In this document: positions 16,991 to 24,636 of the stretch, piece after piece
Numbering within the stretch: position 1 is the first letter of the stretch
Layout: each line of letters begins with the position of its first letter
Source of the DNA: NORP309 sp964564165
GTDB lineage: Bacteria > Pseudomonadota > Gammaproteobacteria > Xanthomonadales > Marinicellaceae
NCBI GenBank assembly: GCA_964564165.1
Contig: CAZLZZ010000002.1
Span: 1 to 52,314 of the forward strand
Direction: 5' to 3'
Length of the DNA stretch: 52,314 nucleotides
Notes under the pieces: model-generated
Told to the model about the DNA's origin: nothing
Database searches by the model: none
Seen by the model: the letters and a program-made list of their open reading frames with translations, nothing else
Translations under genes and position numbers: made by a program

Positions 16991-17293
16991 TTAAACAATG
17001 GTAAATACCTTATCTAAACGCGCCAACTCCATAATTGCTTTGACCTGTTTGCTTGGATTGGTCAACACGAATTTTTTATTGTTAGATTTGGAAAACTGCA
17101 ACCCTTCTACTAACGATGCAATGCCTGAGGAATCAATATATTTAACACCCGATAAATCAACATAAACTTTTGGGTTGGCATTTAAGGCTGCCAAAATAGT
17201 TTTGCGCAGGCCATTAGAGTTTGACAAATCTATTTCACCAGTTGCATAGACAATGCAACCGTCTTCTACTTTCTCAAAACGAATTTCATCCAT
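16991..17293 (-). CDS. STAS-domain protein of the lipid transporter (MlaB-like)
   Basis: A protein of 100 residues, a single STAS domain with the signature DLSGVKYIDSSGIASLVEG (about residues 46-64; the second Ser of DSSG is the usual regulatory position). In E. coli MlaB, a STAS protein, binds and stabilises the MlaF ATPase. Sequence alone could also fit an anti-sigma antagonist, but its place as first gene before permease, ATPase and MCE genes favours the transporter role. Confidence 0.88.
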   Translation of the reverse strand: MDEIRFEKVEDGCIVYATGEIDLSNSNGLRKTILAALNANPKVYVDLSGVKYIDSSGIASLVEGLQFSKSNNKKFVLTNPSKQVKAIMELARLDKVFTIV

Positions 17294-17417
17294 ATCATTA
17301 AATCATTATAAACCTTTTATAGTTTATCACGGTTCAAGTGAAAATAGATACGGGCTAACGCCAAAATTGATAGAAATTAGCCAGATTGATTAAGTTTATT
17401 GGCGTAAAAAAAGTGTT

Positions 17418-18299
17418 TTAAGATTTTACCGTGTTTCTTCCCGCATCTTTTGCGGCAAAAAGGGCTTTGTCTGTTCTGATAAACAGTGATTCAAAGTTGT
17501 CTCCTTTGTTCATTTGGCAAACGCCAATGCTTGCCGTTAGATTGAGAGGATTGTTGCCTGTATCAAATGAGTGAGCTACAATTTTATTGGTTAATATCTT
17601 CATTGATCTAAAAGCACTGTCTTGATCAGCTCCTTTGAGTAAAACAATGAACTCTTCTCCGCCCCAACGCCCCAAAGTATCGCCTTTTTGGATTAACCCA
17701 GATAACAGTTGTGCAAATGATTTTAATACTTTATCCCCAGCATAATGACCGTGTTTGTCATTGATACTTTTAAAGTAATCAATATCTATGATAGCCAAAC
17801 ACAAAGGTAAGTTTTGTATTTGGCTATGCACCATTTCTTTGTGGATAATTTCACGACACAAGCGCCTATTTGGGATTTCAGTTAAGTCATCTGTTAGAGA
17901 GATAGTCTTGAAGTTTCTCATCCATTTTCTGCTACCAATATAAATAAAAAATACCGCAATAACTAATATTGCCTTCTCCATGAGAGCAGTGTACAGAATG
18001 CTGTGAATGAAAATCTGATCGATAGTGTCGATAAAGTAAGTAATAAATAGCAAGAAATAGCCCTTGCTTAACGCTTTATAAAAATCAAGCTGTTTATAAG
18101 GTTGTATAGCGAACAGTAGGAAAATCGCACCCAATGAAATGATGAATTCTAATACCAAATTATAATAATTGATATTAGGGATTATATCGAATAGGGAATA
18201 ACTAACAGCGACCAACAAGAATTGAATCAACACAATAACCAGAAAAAAATGGATTCCCCCATTTTTTATAACAGCTTCTTGCTTGTGTGAAATAACCAT
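17418..18299 (-). CDS. Membrane diguanylate cyclase (GGDEF)
   Basis: A protein of 293 residues. About four to five membrane helices (residues 16-125), then a GGDEF domain (about 130-293) opening with SLTDDLTEIPNRR and carrying the active-site GGEEF (213-217), so it should make cyclic di-GMP. The inhibitory I-site, normally RxxD five residues before GGEEF, reads QKGD: the Arg is missing and product inhibition is probably lost. No known sensor domain is recognised in the membrane part. Single gene between the lipid-transport operon and a cyclophilin gene. Confidence 0.9.
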   Translation of the reverse strand: MVISHKQEAVIKNGGIHFFLVIVLIQFLLVAVSYSLFDIIPNINYYNLVLEFIISLGAIFLLFAIQPYKQLDFYKALSKGYFLLFITYFIDTIDQIFIHSILYTALMEKAILVIAVFFIYIGSRKWMRNFKTISLTDDLTEIPNRRLCREIIHKEMVHSQIQNLPLCLAIIDIDYFKSINDKHGHYAGDKVLKSFAQLLSGLIQKGDTLGRWGGEEFIVLLKGADQDSAFRSMKILTNKIVAHSFDTGNNPLNLTASIGVCQMNKGDNFESLFIRTDKALFAAKDAGRNTVKS

Positions 18300-18415
18300 T
18301 CTGGAATTATACGCTTATAATTGATTTTAACAAATTTATTTACAACCTATAACACTTGTTCACGTTTGCAAATACACATTAACCTCCAGCATAATACCCG
18401 CAAGGTAACTTGACA

Positions 18416-19024
18416 TTAATTGATTTTCATTGTTTTTATAAACATGGGTTCGATGGGAACATTTTCTGCTGCTAATTTATTGCTGTAACCAATGCTCACT
18501 TTTGACATGGCTTGTAAAATATCCATGCCTTGAATCACTTCGCCAAACACGGTATAGCCCCAGTTCTTAGCATTCGGATCTAAAGAAGGAGAATCAGTGA
18601 GATTGAAATAAAACTGAGATGTGGCAGAATGCGGATCACCGTATCTTGCCATCGCAATGGTTCCTTGCGTATTCTTCAAACCATTGCCAGATTCATTAAA
18701 AATACTATCGCACTCTTTGATTGAATCAAACTTGCGGTCATATCCACCCCCTTGAATAACAAAGTCTTTTTCAACCCGATGGAATATTGTGTTGTTGTAC
18801 AATCCTGAATGCATGTAGTACAAAAAATTATTGACCGTAATTGGCGCTCTATTGCGATCCAACTCAATTACAATGTTGCCCATTGTTGTTTCAATTAAAA
18901 TCTCTGGAAAAGTATTGTCGGGATACAGTTTGGATCCCAGTTTGGATCCCAGCTTAGACCCATCACAAGCCATTGGTTTTCCAAAAAGACTAAACATTAA
19001 AACTAAGAACAATAAGTATTTCAT
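18416..19024 (-). CDS. Periplasmic peptidyl-prolyl isomerase (cyclophilin, PpiA-like)
   Basis: A protein of 202 residues with a signal peptide (residues 1-19, KPMAC; the Cys could also be a lipobox). Then a cyclophilin domain: TTMGNIVIELDRNRAPITV, the catalytic FHRVEKDFVIQGG and SQFYFNLTDSPSLD. It speeds proline isomerisation during protein folding in the envelope. A 12-base tandem repeat codes for GSKL three times just after the signal. It lies 3 bases after the stop of the unknown lipoprotein gene, in one unit. Confidence 0.88.
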   Translation of the reverse strand: MKYLLFLVLMFSLFGKPMACDGSKLGSKLGSKLYPDNTFPEILIETTMGNIVIELDRNRAPITVNNFLYYMHSGLYNNTIFHRVEKDFVIQGGGYDRKFDSIKECDSIFNESGNGLKNTQGTIAMARYGDPHSATSQFYFNLTDSPSLDPNAKNWGYTVFGEVIQGMDILQAMSKVSIGYSNKLAAENVPIEPMFIKTMKIN

Positions 19025-19027
19025 TTT

Positions 19028-19726
19028 TTAATTCTCCGCAGATATTATTTGTAACCAATGATTGACGCTAAAACGTGGCAATGACAGCAATATGATTTTG
19101 AGCTGGCCTTTGCTTTTTCTCAAGCACCTGTTGGCTATGATTTGACCTTGCAATTGCGAGGATAAATTGACACACGGGTCTTTTAGTGCCATTTTCTTGA
19201 GCTTGTAGGTCAATTCTTCATTGCTGATTAAGGACAGTAATTTTTTTCTCACTTCGTGCGCGCAGTCTGTATTTAAATCTACATCAATACTGGGGCATTT
19301 TGTAAAATCAATTTTACTGGGCTCTAGATACAACTCTTCCCTTTGGATGATGCGGATTGGCGGGGAAAGTTCGTGTCTATAAATTTGGTTCACATACAGC
19401 CAAATCATGATTTCATTTAAAACCGCCTGATGAGAAATCCGCATATCAGGTAAAAATTGTTTGATGTACTCTACCTGTTTATCGACAGTCCATAAATTTT
19501 CAGAATGAATATCTGAAAATAAACCGATAAGATTAACAGTATTTTCGGTGACTCTGACTTGTGGGCGCAGTACTTCAACTTGCGAAAATATTTTATTGCT
19601 CAAAGCGGATGCCAACAATGTTTTTAAATCGGGTTTACTGGGTTTATTGACTTTCTTGTTACTACAGGCACTGAATAATATTATTGCGATTATCGCGATC
19701 AACAGTGTGTATTTTTTATGAATCAT
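19028..19726 (-). CDS. Unknown lipoprotein
   Basis: A protein of 232 residues with a lipoprotein signal (LLIAIIAIILFSAC, Cys about residue 21). No family recognised. The body is helical with several Cys in the second half (CPSIDVDLNTDC, DPCVNL, NRC). Its ATG lies within the target-site repeat of a MITE (19728-19861); without that element it would start one base after the stop of the phosphatase-like gene, so the two were once tightly linked. Confidence 0.72.
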   Translation of the reverse strand: MIHKKYTLLIAIIAIILFSACSNKKVNKPSKPDLKTLLASALSNKIFSQVEVLRPQVRVTENTVNLIGLFSDIHSENLWTVDKQVEYIKQFLPDMRISHQAVLNEIMIWLYVNQIYRHELSPPIRIIQREELYLEPSKIDFTKCPSIDVDLNTDCAHEVRKKLLSLISNEELTYKLKKMALKDPCVNLSSQLQGQIIANRCLRKSKGQLKIILLSLPRFSVNHWLQIISAEN

Positions 19727-19727
19727 T

Positions 19728-19861
19728 TGTAACTACTCTCCCCGTCATTCCCGCGAAGGCGGGAATCTATTATGAGGTTTACATCATTTAAAGTGATATT
19801 CATATCATTTTTAAATGGATTACCGTCTACGCGGTAATGACGGCGGGAGTGAGTAGTTACA
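19728..19861. mobile_element. MITE-like element, 134 bp, with ATCATT target-site duplication
   Basis: Perfect 11-bp terminal inverted repeats TGTAACTACTC (19728-19738) and GAGTAGTTACA (19851-19861). Further in, the arms remain inverted (CGTCATTCCCGCG against CGGTAATGACG, and GGGAATC against GATTACC), the widespread CGTCATTCCCGCGAAGGCGGG type of repeat. It is flanked by direct repeats ATCATT at 19722-19727 and 19862-19867, the expected footprint of an insertion. It has no coding capacity, so it needs a transposase from elsewhere. Confidence 0.88.
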
Positions 19862-19867
19862 ATCATT

Positions 19868-20422
19868 TTAACTCTTTGAAAAGATCGAAAGTTCGTCAGC
19901 GTGGTGATGTAACCAAGAAATTTGTTGAATAGTTTCAGGAACCCGTAACCCCCTAACCTTGCTTAAATTAATCAACGCTTCGTCAACTTGCGCACCTTGT
20001 TTTATTAACAACGATGAAGCCAACATGCCAGTTCTTCCAATTCCTGCATAACAATGAATGGCAATGTTTTTGCCCTGGGATAAATCAGCCGATAATTTTT
20101 CTACCAATTGATTAAAAGGCACAAAAAATTGAGGGACATCATGGTCCTTTATTTGAAAGTTTATAAACTCAATGCCTTGAGCTTCACATTCATAGCCCTC
20201 ATTGACCAACGAGTAGGTGTTTATTTCATCAAACTGCAACAACGAAACCAACACTTCAATATCTCTGTTTTTCAAAAACTCAATATACGGCGCCAATTGT
20301 AAACCGCCAACAGGCTTTGGCATCATGGTTATTGAGCCTTTATCCAGTGCATATTCGTATAAATTTTTGTCCCATTGTTTGTACAAAAAAACCTTTTCTG
20401 AGTCGTAAGATGTATTAATCAT
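19868..20422 (-). CDS. Dual-specificity / tyrosine phosphatase-like protein
   Basis: A protein of 184 residues without a signal. It has the Cys-based phosphatase loop HCYAGIGRTG (catalytic Cys124, Arg130) and an upstream DHDVP loop (93-97) that can supply the general acid Asp. The substrate could be a phosphoprotein, phosphoinositide or other phosphate ester; the sequence does not tell. It was the first gene of a unit with the unknown lipoprotein, now separated by the MITE. It is divergent from the sigma factor gene with 77 bases between. Confidence 0.87.
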   Translation of the reverse strand: MINTSYDSEKVFLYKQWDKNLYEYALDKGSITMMPKPVGGLQLAPYIEFLKNRDIEVLVSLLQFDEINTYSLVNEGYECEAQGIEFINFQIKDHDVPQFFVPFNQLVEKLSADLSQGKNIAIHCYAGIGRTGMLASSLLIKQGAQVDEALINLSKVRGLRVPETIQQISWLHHHADELSIFSKS

Positions 20423-20499
20423 AAATAAAATTGATTATTGCGTAACAAACGCTCATGATATACGTTATTTAAGCAAAACAATAGGAAAATAAAGCGTCA

Positions 20500-20988
20500 A
20501 TGAACATTTGGTTCAGACTACAAGTTAACTCCAATAAAAATGGTTTGTATGCAATTTGTTACCAGATGCTTAAAAATAGCTTGGAGGCAGAAGAGGTCGT
20601 GCAAGACAGTTTCGTGAAACTGTGGCAAGCCAAAGAAAAAGGCAAAAAGCAAAGCAAAGCCTGGTTGTATCAGGTGGCTAAAAACCAGTGTTTGGATTTA
20701 TTAAGAAGAAGACAACATGAAATGAGATACCAACAACACAACCTGTTAAATGAAAAAGTGAGCCGCTCAGCCTGTGATGAATTGCTGAATGCAGAACTTT
20801 CTGACCACATAAGTGCCGCCATAGAAGAACTGCAAGAGCCTTATAAATCATTAATTGTGTTGCGAGAAATCAGCCAGCTTAGTTATCAACAATTGGCCGA
20901 TGTTTTGGATTTGAATGTAGCGCAAATCAAGGTATACTTGCACCGAGCTAGAAACACCTTAAAACAAAAATTAACCGACATGAAATAA
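20500..20988 (+). CDS. ECF-type RNA polymerase sigma factor
   Basis: A protein of 162 residues. Sigma region 2 (about residues 10-75) with EAEEVVQDSFVKLWQ and KAWLYQVAKNQCLDLLRRR, then region 4 (about 105-155) with LREISQLSYQQLADVLDLNVAQIKVYLHRARNTL. It starts a three-gene unit with a one-helix membrane protein and a DUF4252 protein, so the next gene is probably its anti-sigma factor. The signal it responds to is not evident. Confidence 0.92.
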   Translation: MNIWFRLQVNSNKNGLYAICYQMLKNSLEAEEVVQDSFVKLWQAKEKGKKQSKAWLYQVAKNQCLDLLRRRQHEMRYQQHNLLNEKVSRSACDELLNAELSDHISAAIEELQEPYKSLIVLREISQLSYQQLADVLDLNVAQIKVYLHRARNTLKQKLTDMK

Positions 20989-20992
20989 TATA

Positions 20993-21364
20993 ATGAGTGA
21001 TAAACAACAACAGATAAAAAAGGAGTTAAGTGATTATTTTTCTCGTGCTCGCAACCAGAAATGTCCCGCCAGCATGCAAAATAATCTCTACGAGAAAATT
21101 GGATTAAGCCCCAAGCCCTTTTCTGGGTTCTCACCTAAGTTGGCTATTGCTGGATTATCTCTGGTTTTTGTTTCTTCTTTCGTATTTAAAGTAGCCCATG
21201 ACCGCCATATTCAACACAATGAAATTGAGACAGCACAAGCAGAACTGCACATTGCCATGCACTATATCAATCAAGTTTCCATGAAATCCCTTAGCGCAAT
21301 CAACACCAACGGTATAAGACCAGCAATCATCAAGCCCATGGCGCGAACTTATGCCTCTTTATAA
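20993..21364 (+). CDS. Putative membrane anti-sigma factor
   Basis: A protein of 123 residues. An N-terminal cytoplasmic part (about 1-42), one membrane helix (about 46-66, LAIAGLSLVFVSSFVFKVA) and a short external part. It starts 4 bases after the stop of the ECF sigma gene. I see no zinc-binding HxxxCxxC motif, so this is not a classical ZAS anti-sigma; the call rests on position and topology. Confidence 0.7.
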   Translation: MSDKQQQIKKELSDYFSRARNQKCPASMQNNLYEKIGLSPKPFSGFSPKLAIAGLSLVFVSSFVFKVAHDRHIQHNEIETAQAELHIAMHYINQVSMKSLSAINTNGIRPAIIKPMARTYASL

Positions 21365-21394
21365 CTCCCAAATACCGATATGGAAAACCATACC

Positions 21395-21940
21395 ATGAAA
21401 CATTTATTACAAATTTTGTTAATCAGTTTTTTGTTAGCCACAACACCTGCAGTGAATGCCCAAACACAAACAGATTCTTTTGAAAGTCTCATTGGCGCCC
21501 AACCGACTGTCGAAATCAACCTTGGGGCAATGATGTTAGGCCTTTTGTCTTCTGCCACCGAAGGAGAACAGGGCATTTCTTCGATTCTCTCAGGATTGGA
21601 CTCAATAAAAGTAACCGTCTATGAATTAGAAACAAATAACAAAATAAACGCCATTAAATCCAAAATCAATGCCTTGGCAGAGTCAAAGTTATCATCTGGG
21701 TATGAAAAATTAGCCACCGTTCGTGAAGAAGATTCTTTGGTCTATGTATTGGCCAAAATGGACAAGAAAAGTTTCAAAAGCCTCAGTGTTTTTGCTCTGG
21801 ATGATGAAAGCGAATTGGTGTTAATTGAAATCAAAGGTACCATACTTCTGTCTCAACTCGGAGAGTTGATTGGGCATTTTAATGTCGATTTAGACGTGAA
21901 TGGTATGAAATTCAACAAACAAAAGAAAAAAGACCAATAA
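21395..21940 (+). CDS. DUF4252 exported protein
   Basis: A protein of 181 residues from ATG 21395, chosen over 21380 because it opens directly with the signal peptide (MKHLLQILLISFLLATTPAVNAQ). The mature part shows DUF4252 features: VEINLGAMMLGLL, ISSILSGLDSIKVTVYEL and a C-terminal ELVLIEIKGTILLSQLGEL strand-helix. Function of the family is unknown. It lies just behind the ECF sigma factor and putative anti-sigma genes, and may be the output or sensor of that system. Confidence 0.8.
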   Translation: MKHLLQILLISFLLATTPAVNAQTQTDSFESLIGAQPTVEINLGAMMLGLLSSATEGEQGISSILSGLDSIKVTVYELETNNKINAIKSKINALAESKLSSGYEKLATVREEDSLVYVLAKMDKKSFKSLSVFALDDESELVLIEIKGTILLSQLGELIGHFNVDLDVNGMKFNKQKKKDQ

Positions 21941-21944
21941 AAAG

Positions 21945-21973
21945 TTTACATACGCTATCAATGCGATTAATAT
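21945..21973 (+). promoter_or_regulatory. Possible sigma-70 promoter of rpmE2
   Basis: TTTACA, 17 bases, TAATAT, located 65 bases before the rpmE2 ATG and just after the DUF4252 stop. The -35 box has five of six consensus bases and the -10 box four. Tentative. Confidence 0.45.
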
Positions 21974-22037
21974 ACGCCGTTCAATTTTTATGGCAGTTTG
22001 CTGTTGTAAGTAAGCGCTAGATATTAGGAAAAATATT

Positions 22038-22283
22038 ATGAAACAAGGTATACACCCCGATTACAGAGACGTTGTCTTTCAAGATTTATCATCAGATTTT
22101 AAATTCTTGACCCGTTCAACTATTAATACGAAAGAAACCATCAAATGGGAAGATGGCAATGAGTATCCACTGGTTAAAGTAGAAATCTCATCTAAGTCAC
22201 ACCCTTTTTATACTGGTAAGCACAAAATGGCTGACTCTGGTGGACGTGTTGATAAATTCCGTCAAAGGTACGGTAGAAAATAA
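22038..22283 (+). CDS. rpmE2: 50S ribosomal protein L31 type B
   Basis: A protein of 81 residues opening MKQGIHPDYRDVVFQD, with KSHPFYTGKHKMADSGGRVDKF. It is the type B form: the zinc-binding Cys residues of type A L31 are missing, so it does not need zinc. In many bacteria this paralogue replaces the zinc form under zinc shortage, controlled by Zur; I see no clear Zur box here. It is a single gene, closed by a strong terminator. Confidence 0.95.
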   Translation: MKQGIHPDYRDVVFQDLSSDFKFLTRSTINTKETIKWEDGNEYPLVKVEISSKSHPFYTGKHKMADSGGRVDKFRQRYGRK

Positions 22284-22330
22284 CACGTTAGAAAAGGATG
22301 CGTTAGAAAATAATCTTAGACATTTATTTT

Positions 22331-22368
22331 AAAAACCCGATAAGTCGAAAGATTTATCGGGTTTTTTT
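22331..22368 (+). terminator. Rho-independent terminator after rpmE2
   Basis: AAAACCCGATAA and TTATCGGGTTTT pair around a GAAA-type loop with an inner short stem, followed by a run of seven T. About 50 bases after the rpmE2 stop. The same hairpin is bounded by A-rich sequence on the left and could work on both strands. Confidence 0.93.
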
Positions 22369-22482
22369 ATTTCTAATTAACCCGTTTTAAGTTAAAATAG
22401 TAAAATCATTATTGCGTTGGTTATTATTTCATCACAAACAACAATCAAACGTATGTTTAAAACAATAAATCTGGGGAAATTC

Positions 22483-23778
22483 ATGAGCAGCAATAAGCAC
22501 GTCACAATAAATATTCCAGGAAGTGATACTTCAGTAGACTTACCTGTCATTGAAGGATCAATGGGTCCACCAACTTTCGATATTAAAACCTTGCACAAAA
22601 ATACCGGATATTTTACCTACGATTCAGGTTTTGCTGCAACCGCTGCTTGTCGCAGTGCGATTACTTTTATTGATGGCGGCAAAGGGGTGTTGTTGTATCG
22701 AGGCTACCCTATTGAACAATTGGCTGAACACTCAAATTTTGTAGAGACCTCCTACTTACTAATAAATGGTGAGTTGCCCGCCAAACAACAGTACGAAGAT
22801 TTTGACAATGAAATACGCTACCACACCATGGTACATGAAAAAATGAAATTGTTGATGCAAGGCTTTCAATATGACGCACATCCCATGTCCATGATGGTGG
22901 GAGTTGTTGGTTCTTTTGCGGCATTTTATCATGACTGGATGGACATGACTGATGTCGAACACCGAAGATTGTCCGCAATTAGATTGATTGCAAAAATGCC
23001 AACTATTGCCGCATCAGTTTACAAAAATTCAGTGGGTCAGCCTTTTGTCTACCCAAGAAACGATTTGAATTTTACAGAAAGATTGCTACACATGATGTAT
23101 GCTGTTCCATCTGAGCCTTATGAGCCAAATCCTGTTGCTGCTAAAGCATTAGATTTGCTGTTTATGTTGCATGCAGATCATGAGCAAAATGCATCAACAT
23201 CTACAGTGCGACTTGTTGGTTCAACTGGCGCCAATCCTTTTGCCTGTGTCTCTGCGGGCATTGCTTCGCTTTGGGGGCCAGCACATGGTGGTGCTAACGA
23301 AGCCGTATTAAATATGTTGGATGAAATTGGTGACATTTCTAATTGCGACAAATATGTGGCAAAAGCCAAAGACCGCAATGATCCGTTTAGATTAATGGGT
23401 TTTGGGCACAGAGTTTATAAAAACTTTGATCCACGCGCCACCATTATCCGCAAAGCCTGTCATGAAGTGTTAAACGAATTAGGAGTAAATGATCCGCAGT
23501 TAGAATTGGCAATGAAATTAGAAGAAATCGCCTTAAAAGACCCGTATTTTGTTGAGAAAAAACTCTATCCAAATGTCGACTTTTACTCGGGGATTATCTA
23601 CAAAGCCTTGGGCATTCCAAAACAAATGTTCACCGTGATGTTTGCCATCGCGCGTACCGTTGGCTGGGTTTCACAATGGTTGGAACAATACGAAACGCCT
23701 GATACACGCATTGGCAGACCTCGTCAAGTTTACACCGGACCAACTACTAGAGATTATAAGGAACTCTCTAATAGATAA
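22483..23778 (+). CDS. gltA: Citrate synthase
   Basis: A protein of 431 residues from ATG 22483 (E. coli GltA has 427). Upstream in-frame starts exist, but 22483 has a ribosome site (GGGGAA) and opens with the usual short N-terminal beta domain. Type II citrate synthase blocks are seen: LHADHEQNASTSTVRLVGS (catalytic His), GPAHGGANEAVLNML and FGHRVYKNFDPRA (His and Asp region). It condenses oxaloacetate and acetyl-CoA at the entry of the TCA cycle. Followed by rsmJ. Confidence 0.97.
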   Translation: MSSNKHVTINIPGSDTSVDLPVIEGSMGPPTFDIKTLHKNTGYFTYDSGFAATAACRSAITFIDGGKGVLLYRGYPIEQLAEHSNFVETSYLLINGELPAKQQYEDFDNEIRYHTMVHEKMKLLMQGFQYDAHPMSMMVGVVGSFAAFYHDWMDMTDVEHRRLSAIRLIAKMPTIAASVYKNSVGQPFVYPRNDLNFTERLLHMMYAVPSEPYEPNPVAAKALDLLFMLHADHEQNASTSTVRLVGSTGANPFACVSAGIASLWGPAHGGANEAVLNMLDEIGDISNCDKYVAKAKDRNDPFRLMGFGHRVYKNFDPRATIIRKACHEVLNELGVNDPQLELAMKLEEIALKDPYFVEKKLYPNVDFYSGIIYKALGIPKQMFTVMFAIARTVGWVSQWLEQYETPDTRIGRPRQVYTGPTTRDYKELSNR

Positions 23779-23818
23779 ATCTGTCTCACTTAGGTTAGAA
23801 TTACTGGGTCTAAATCCA

Positions 23819-24463
23819 ATGGATGTAGACCTTTTGTTATCTGCCAACCCCGAATACCAAATAGAATTGTTTGAAAGGCAACTTGCTTTGTTCCACAAAA
23901 AAGACAAGCACCGCGTATTTGTTGACTTCAACTCCAAACAACTCAAATTCCGCTCAGAAGCTCACCTGAATGCTGAACTCATCATTAAAGCGGTTCTGGG
24001 AAAAAAGAAACAGGCAACCACCATTGTGGATTGTACCGCAGGATTCGGTAAAGATAGCTATTTGATGTCACTAACCGGTTGTAAAATCACCGCGTATGAA
24101 AACAACCCTTTAATGTATGCCTTATTAAAAGATGGTTTAAACCGAGCTGAAATTGACAATATATCCTTGCGCAAAGCCGATGCACTAAGAGAATTAAAAA
24201 CCACTGATTGCGAGGTTGTTTATATTGATCCCATGTATCCAGCGACAAAAAAAACCGCCAAAAACAACAAACAAATGATGTTCTTACAAGCATTTGTTGG
24301 CCATCAATCAGAAATGGCCGAAGAACTATTCACCCAAGCCAAGCAATCGAATGCAAAAAAAATTGTCATCAAACGCCCAGTAAAAGCCGCATATGTACTG
24401 GATAAAAAACCCACATCGCAAATTATTGGCAAAGCAGCTAGGTTTGATGTTTATGCGATTTAA
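23819..24463 (+). CDS. rsmJ: 16S rRNA (guanine(1516)-N2)-methyltransferase RsmJ
   Basis: A protein of 214 residues from ATG 23819. RsmJ blocks: HRVFVDF, VDCTAGFGKDSYLMSLTGCKI (SAM loop), YENNPLMYALLKDGL, VVYIDPMYP (catalytic DPMYP), KRP and the C-terminal RFDVYA. The frame stays open upstream into gltA, and residues just before this ATG still look protein-like, so a non-ATG start slightly upstream is possible; the ATG at 23642 would mean a 137-base overlap with gltA and is unlikely. Confidence 0.87.
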   Translation: MDVDLLLSANPEYQIELFERQLALFHKKDKHRVFVDFNSKQLKFRSEAHLNAELIIKAVLGKKKQATTIVDCTAGFGKDSYLMSLTGCKITAYENNPLMYALLKDGLNRAEIDNISLRKADALRELKTTDCEVVYIDPMYPATKKTAKNNKQMMFLQAFVGHQSEMAEELFTQAKQSNAKKIVIKRPVKAAYVLDKKPTSQIIGKAARFDVYAI

Positions 24464-24636
24464 TTTTCACCCTCCTCTTACATCGCAGGCACCCAACAAG
24501 GGGATGCCATTACGGGGTTTTGTTGAAGGAATTAATGTTTTCTAATAATTCTACCGTTTTGTCCCATTTCTAATCGGGGCGAGTAGTTACTCTTTTTTAA
24601 TGTTACAATATTCAAGTTTTAAAATTAATAATTTCT
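24464..24636. other. Intergenic region with a solo MITE end
   Basis: No gene. The sequence CGAGTAGTTACTC at 24580-24592 repeats the terminal sequence of the MITE at 19728-19861 (GAGTAGTTAC), preceded by a GGGG run. No matching opposite end is clear, so it is probably the remnant of a decayed copy. Confidence 0.5.

Noticed and set aside
23642..23818. rsmJ starting at ATG 23642 inside gltA
   Set aside because: It would overlap gltA by 137 bases, and the extra residues are gltA sequence in another frame.
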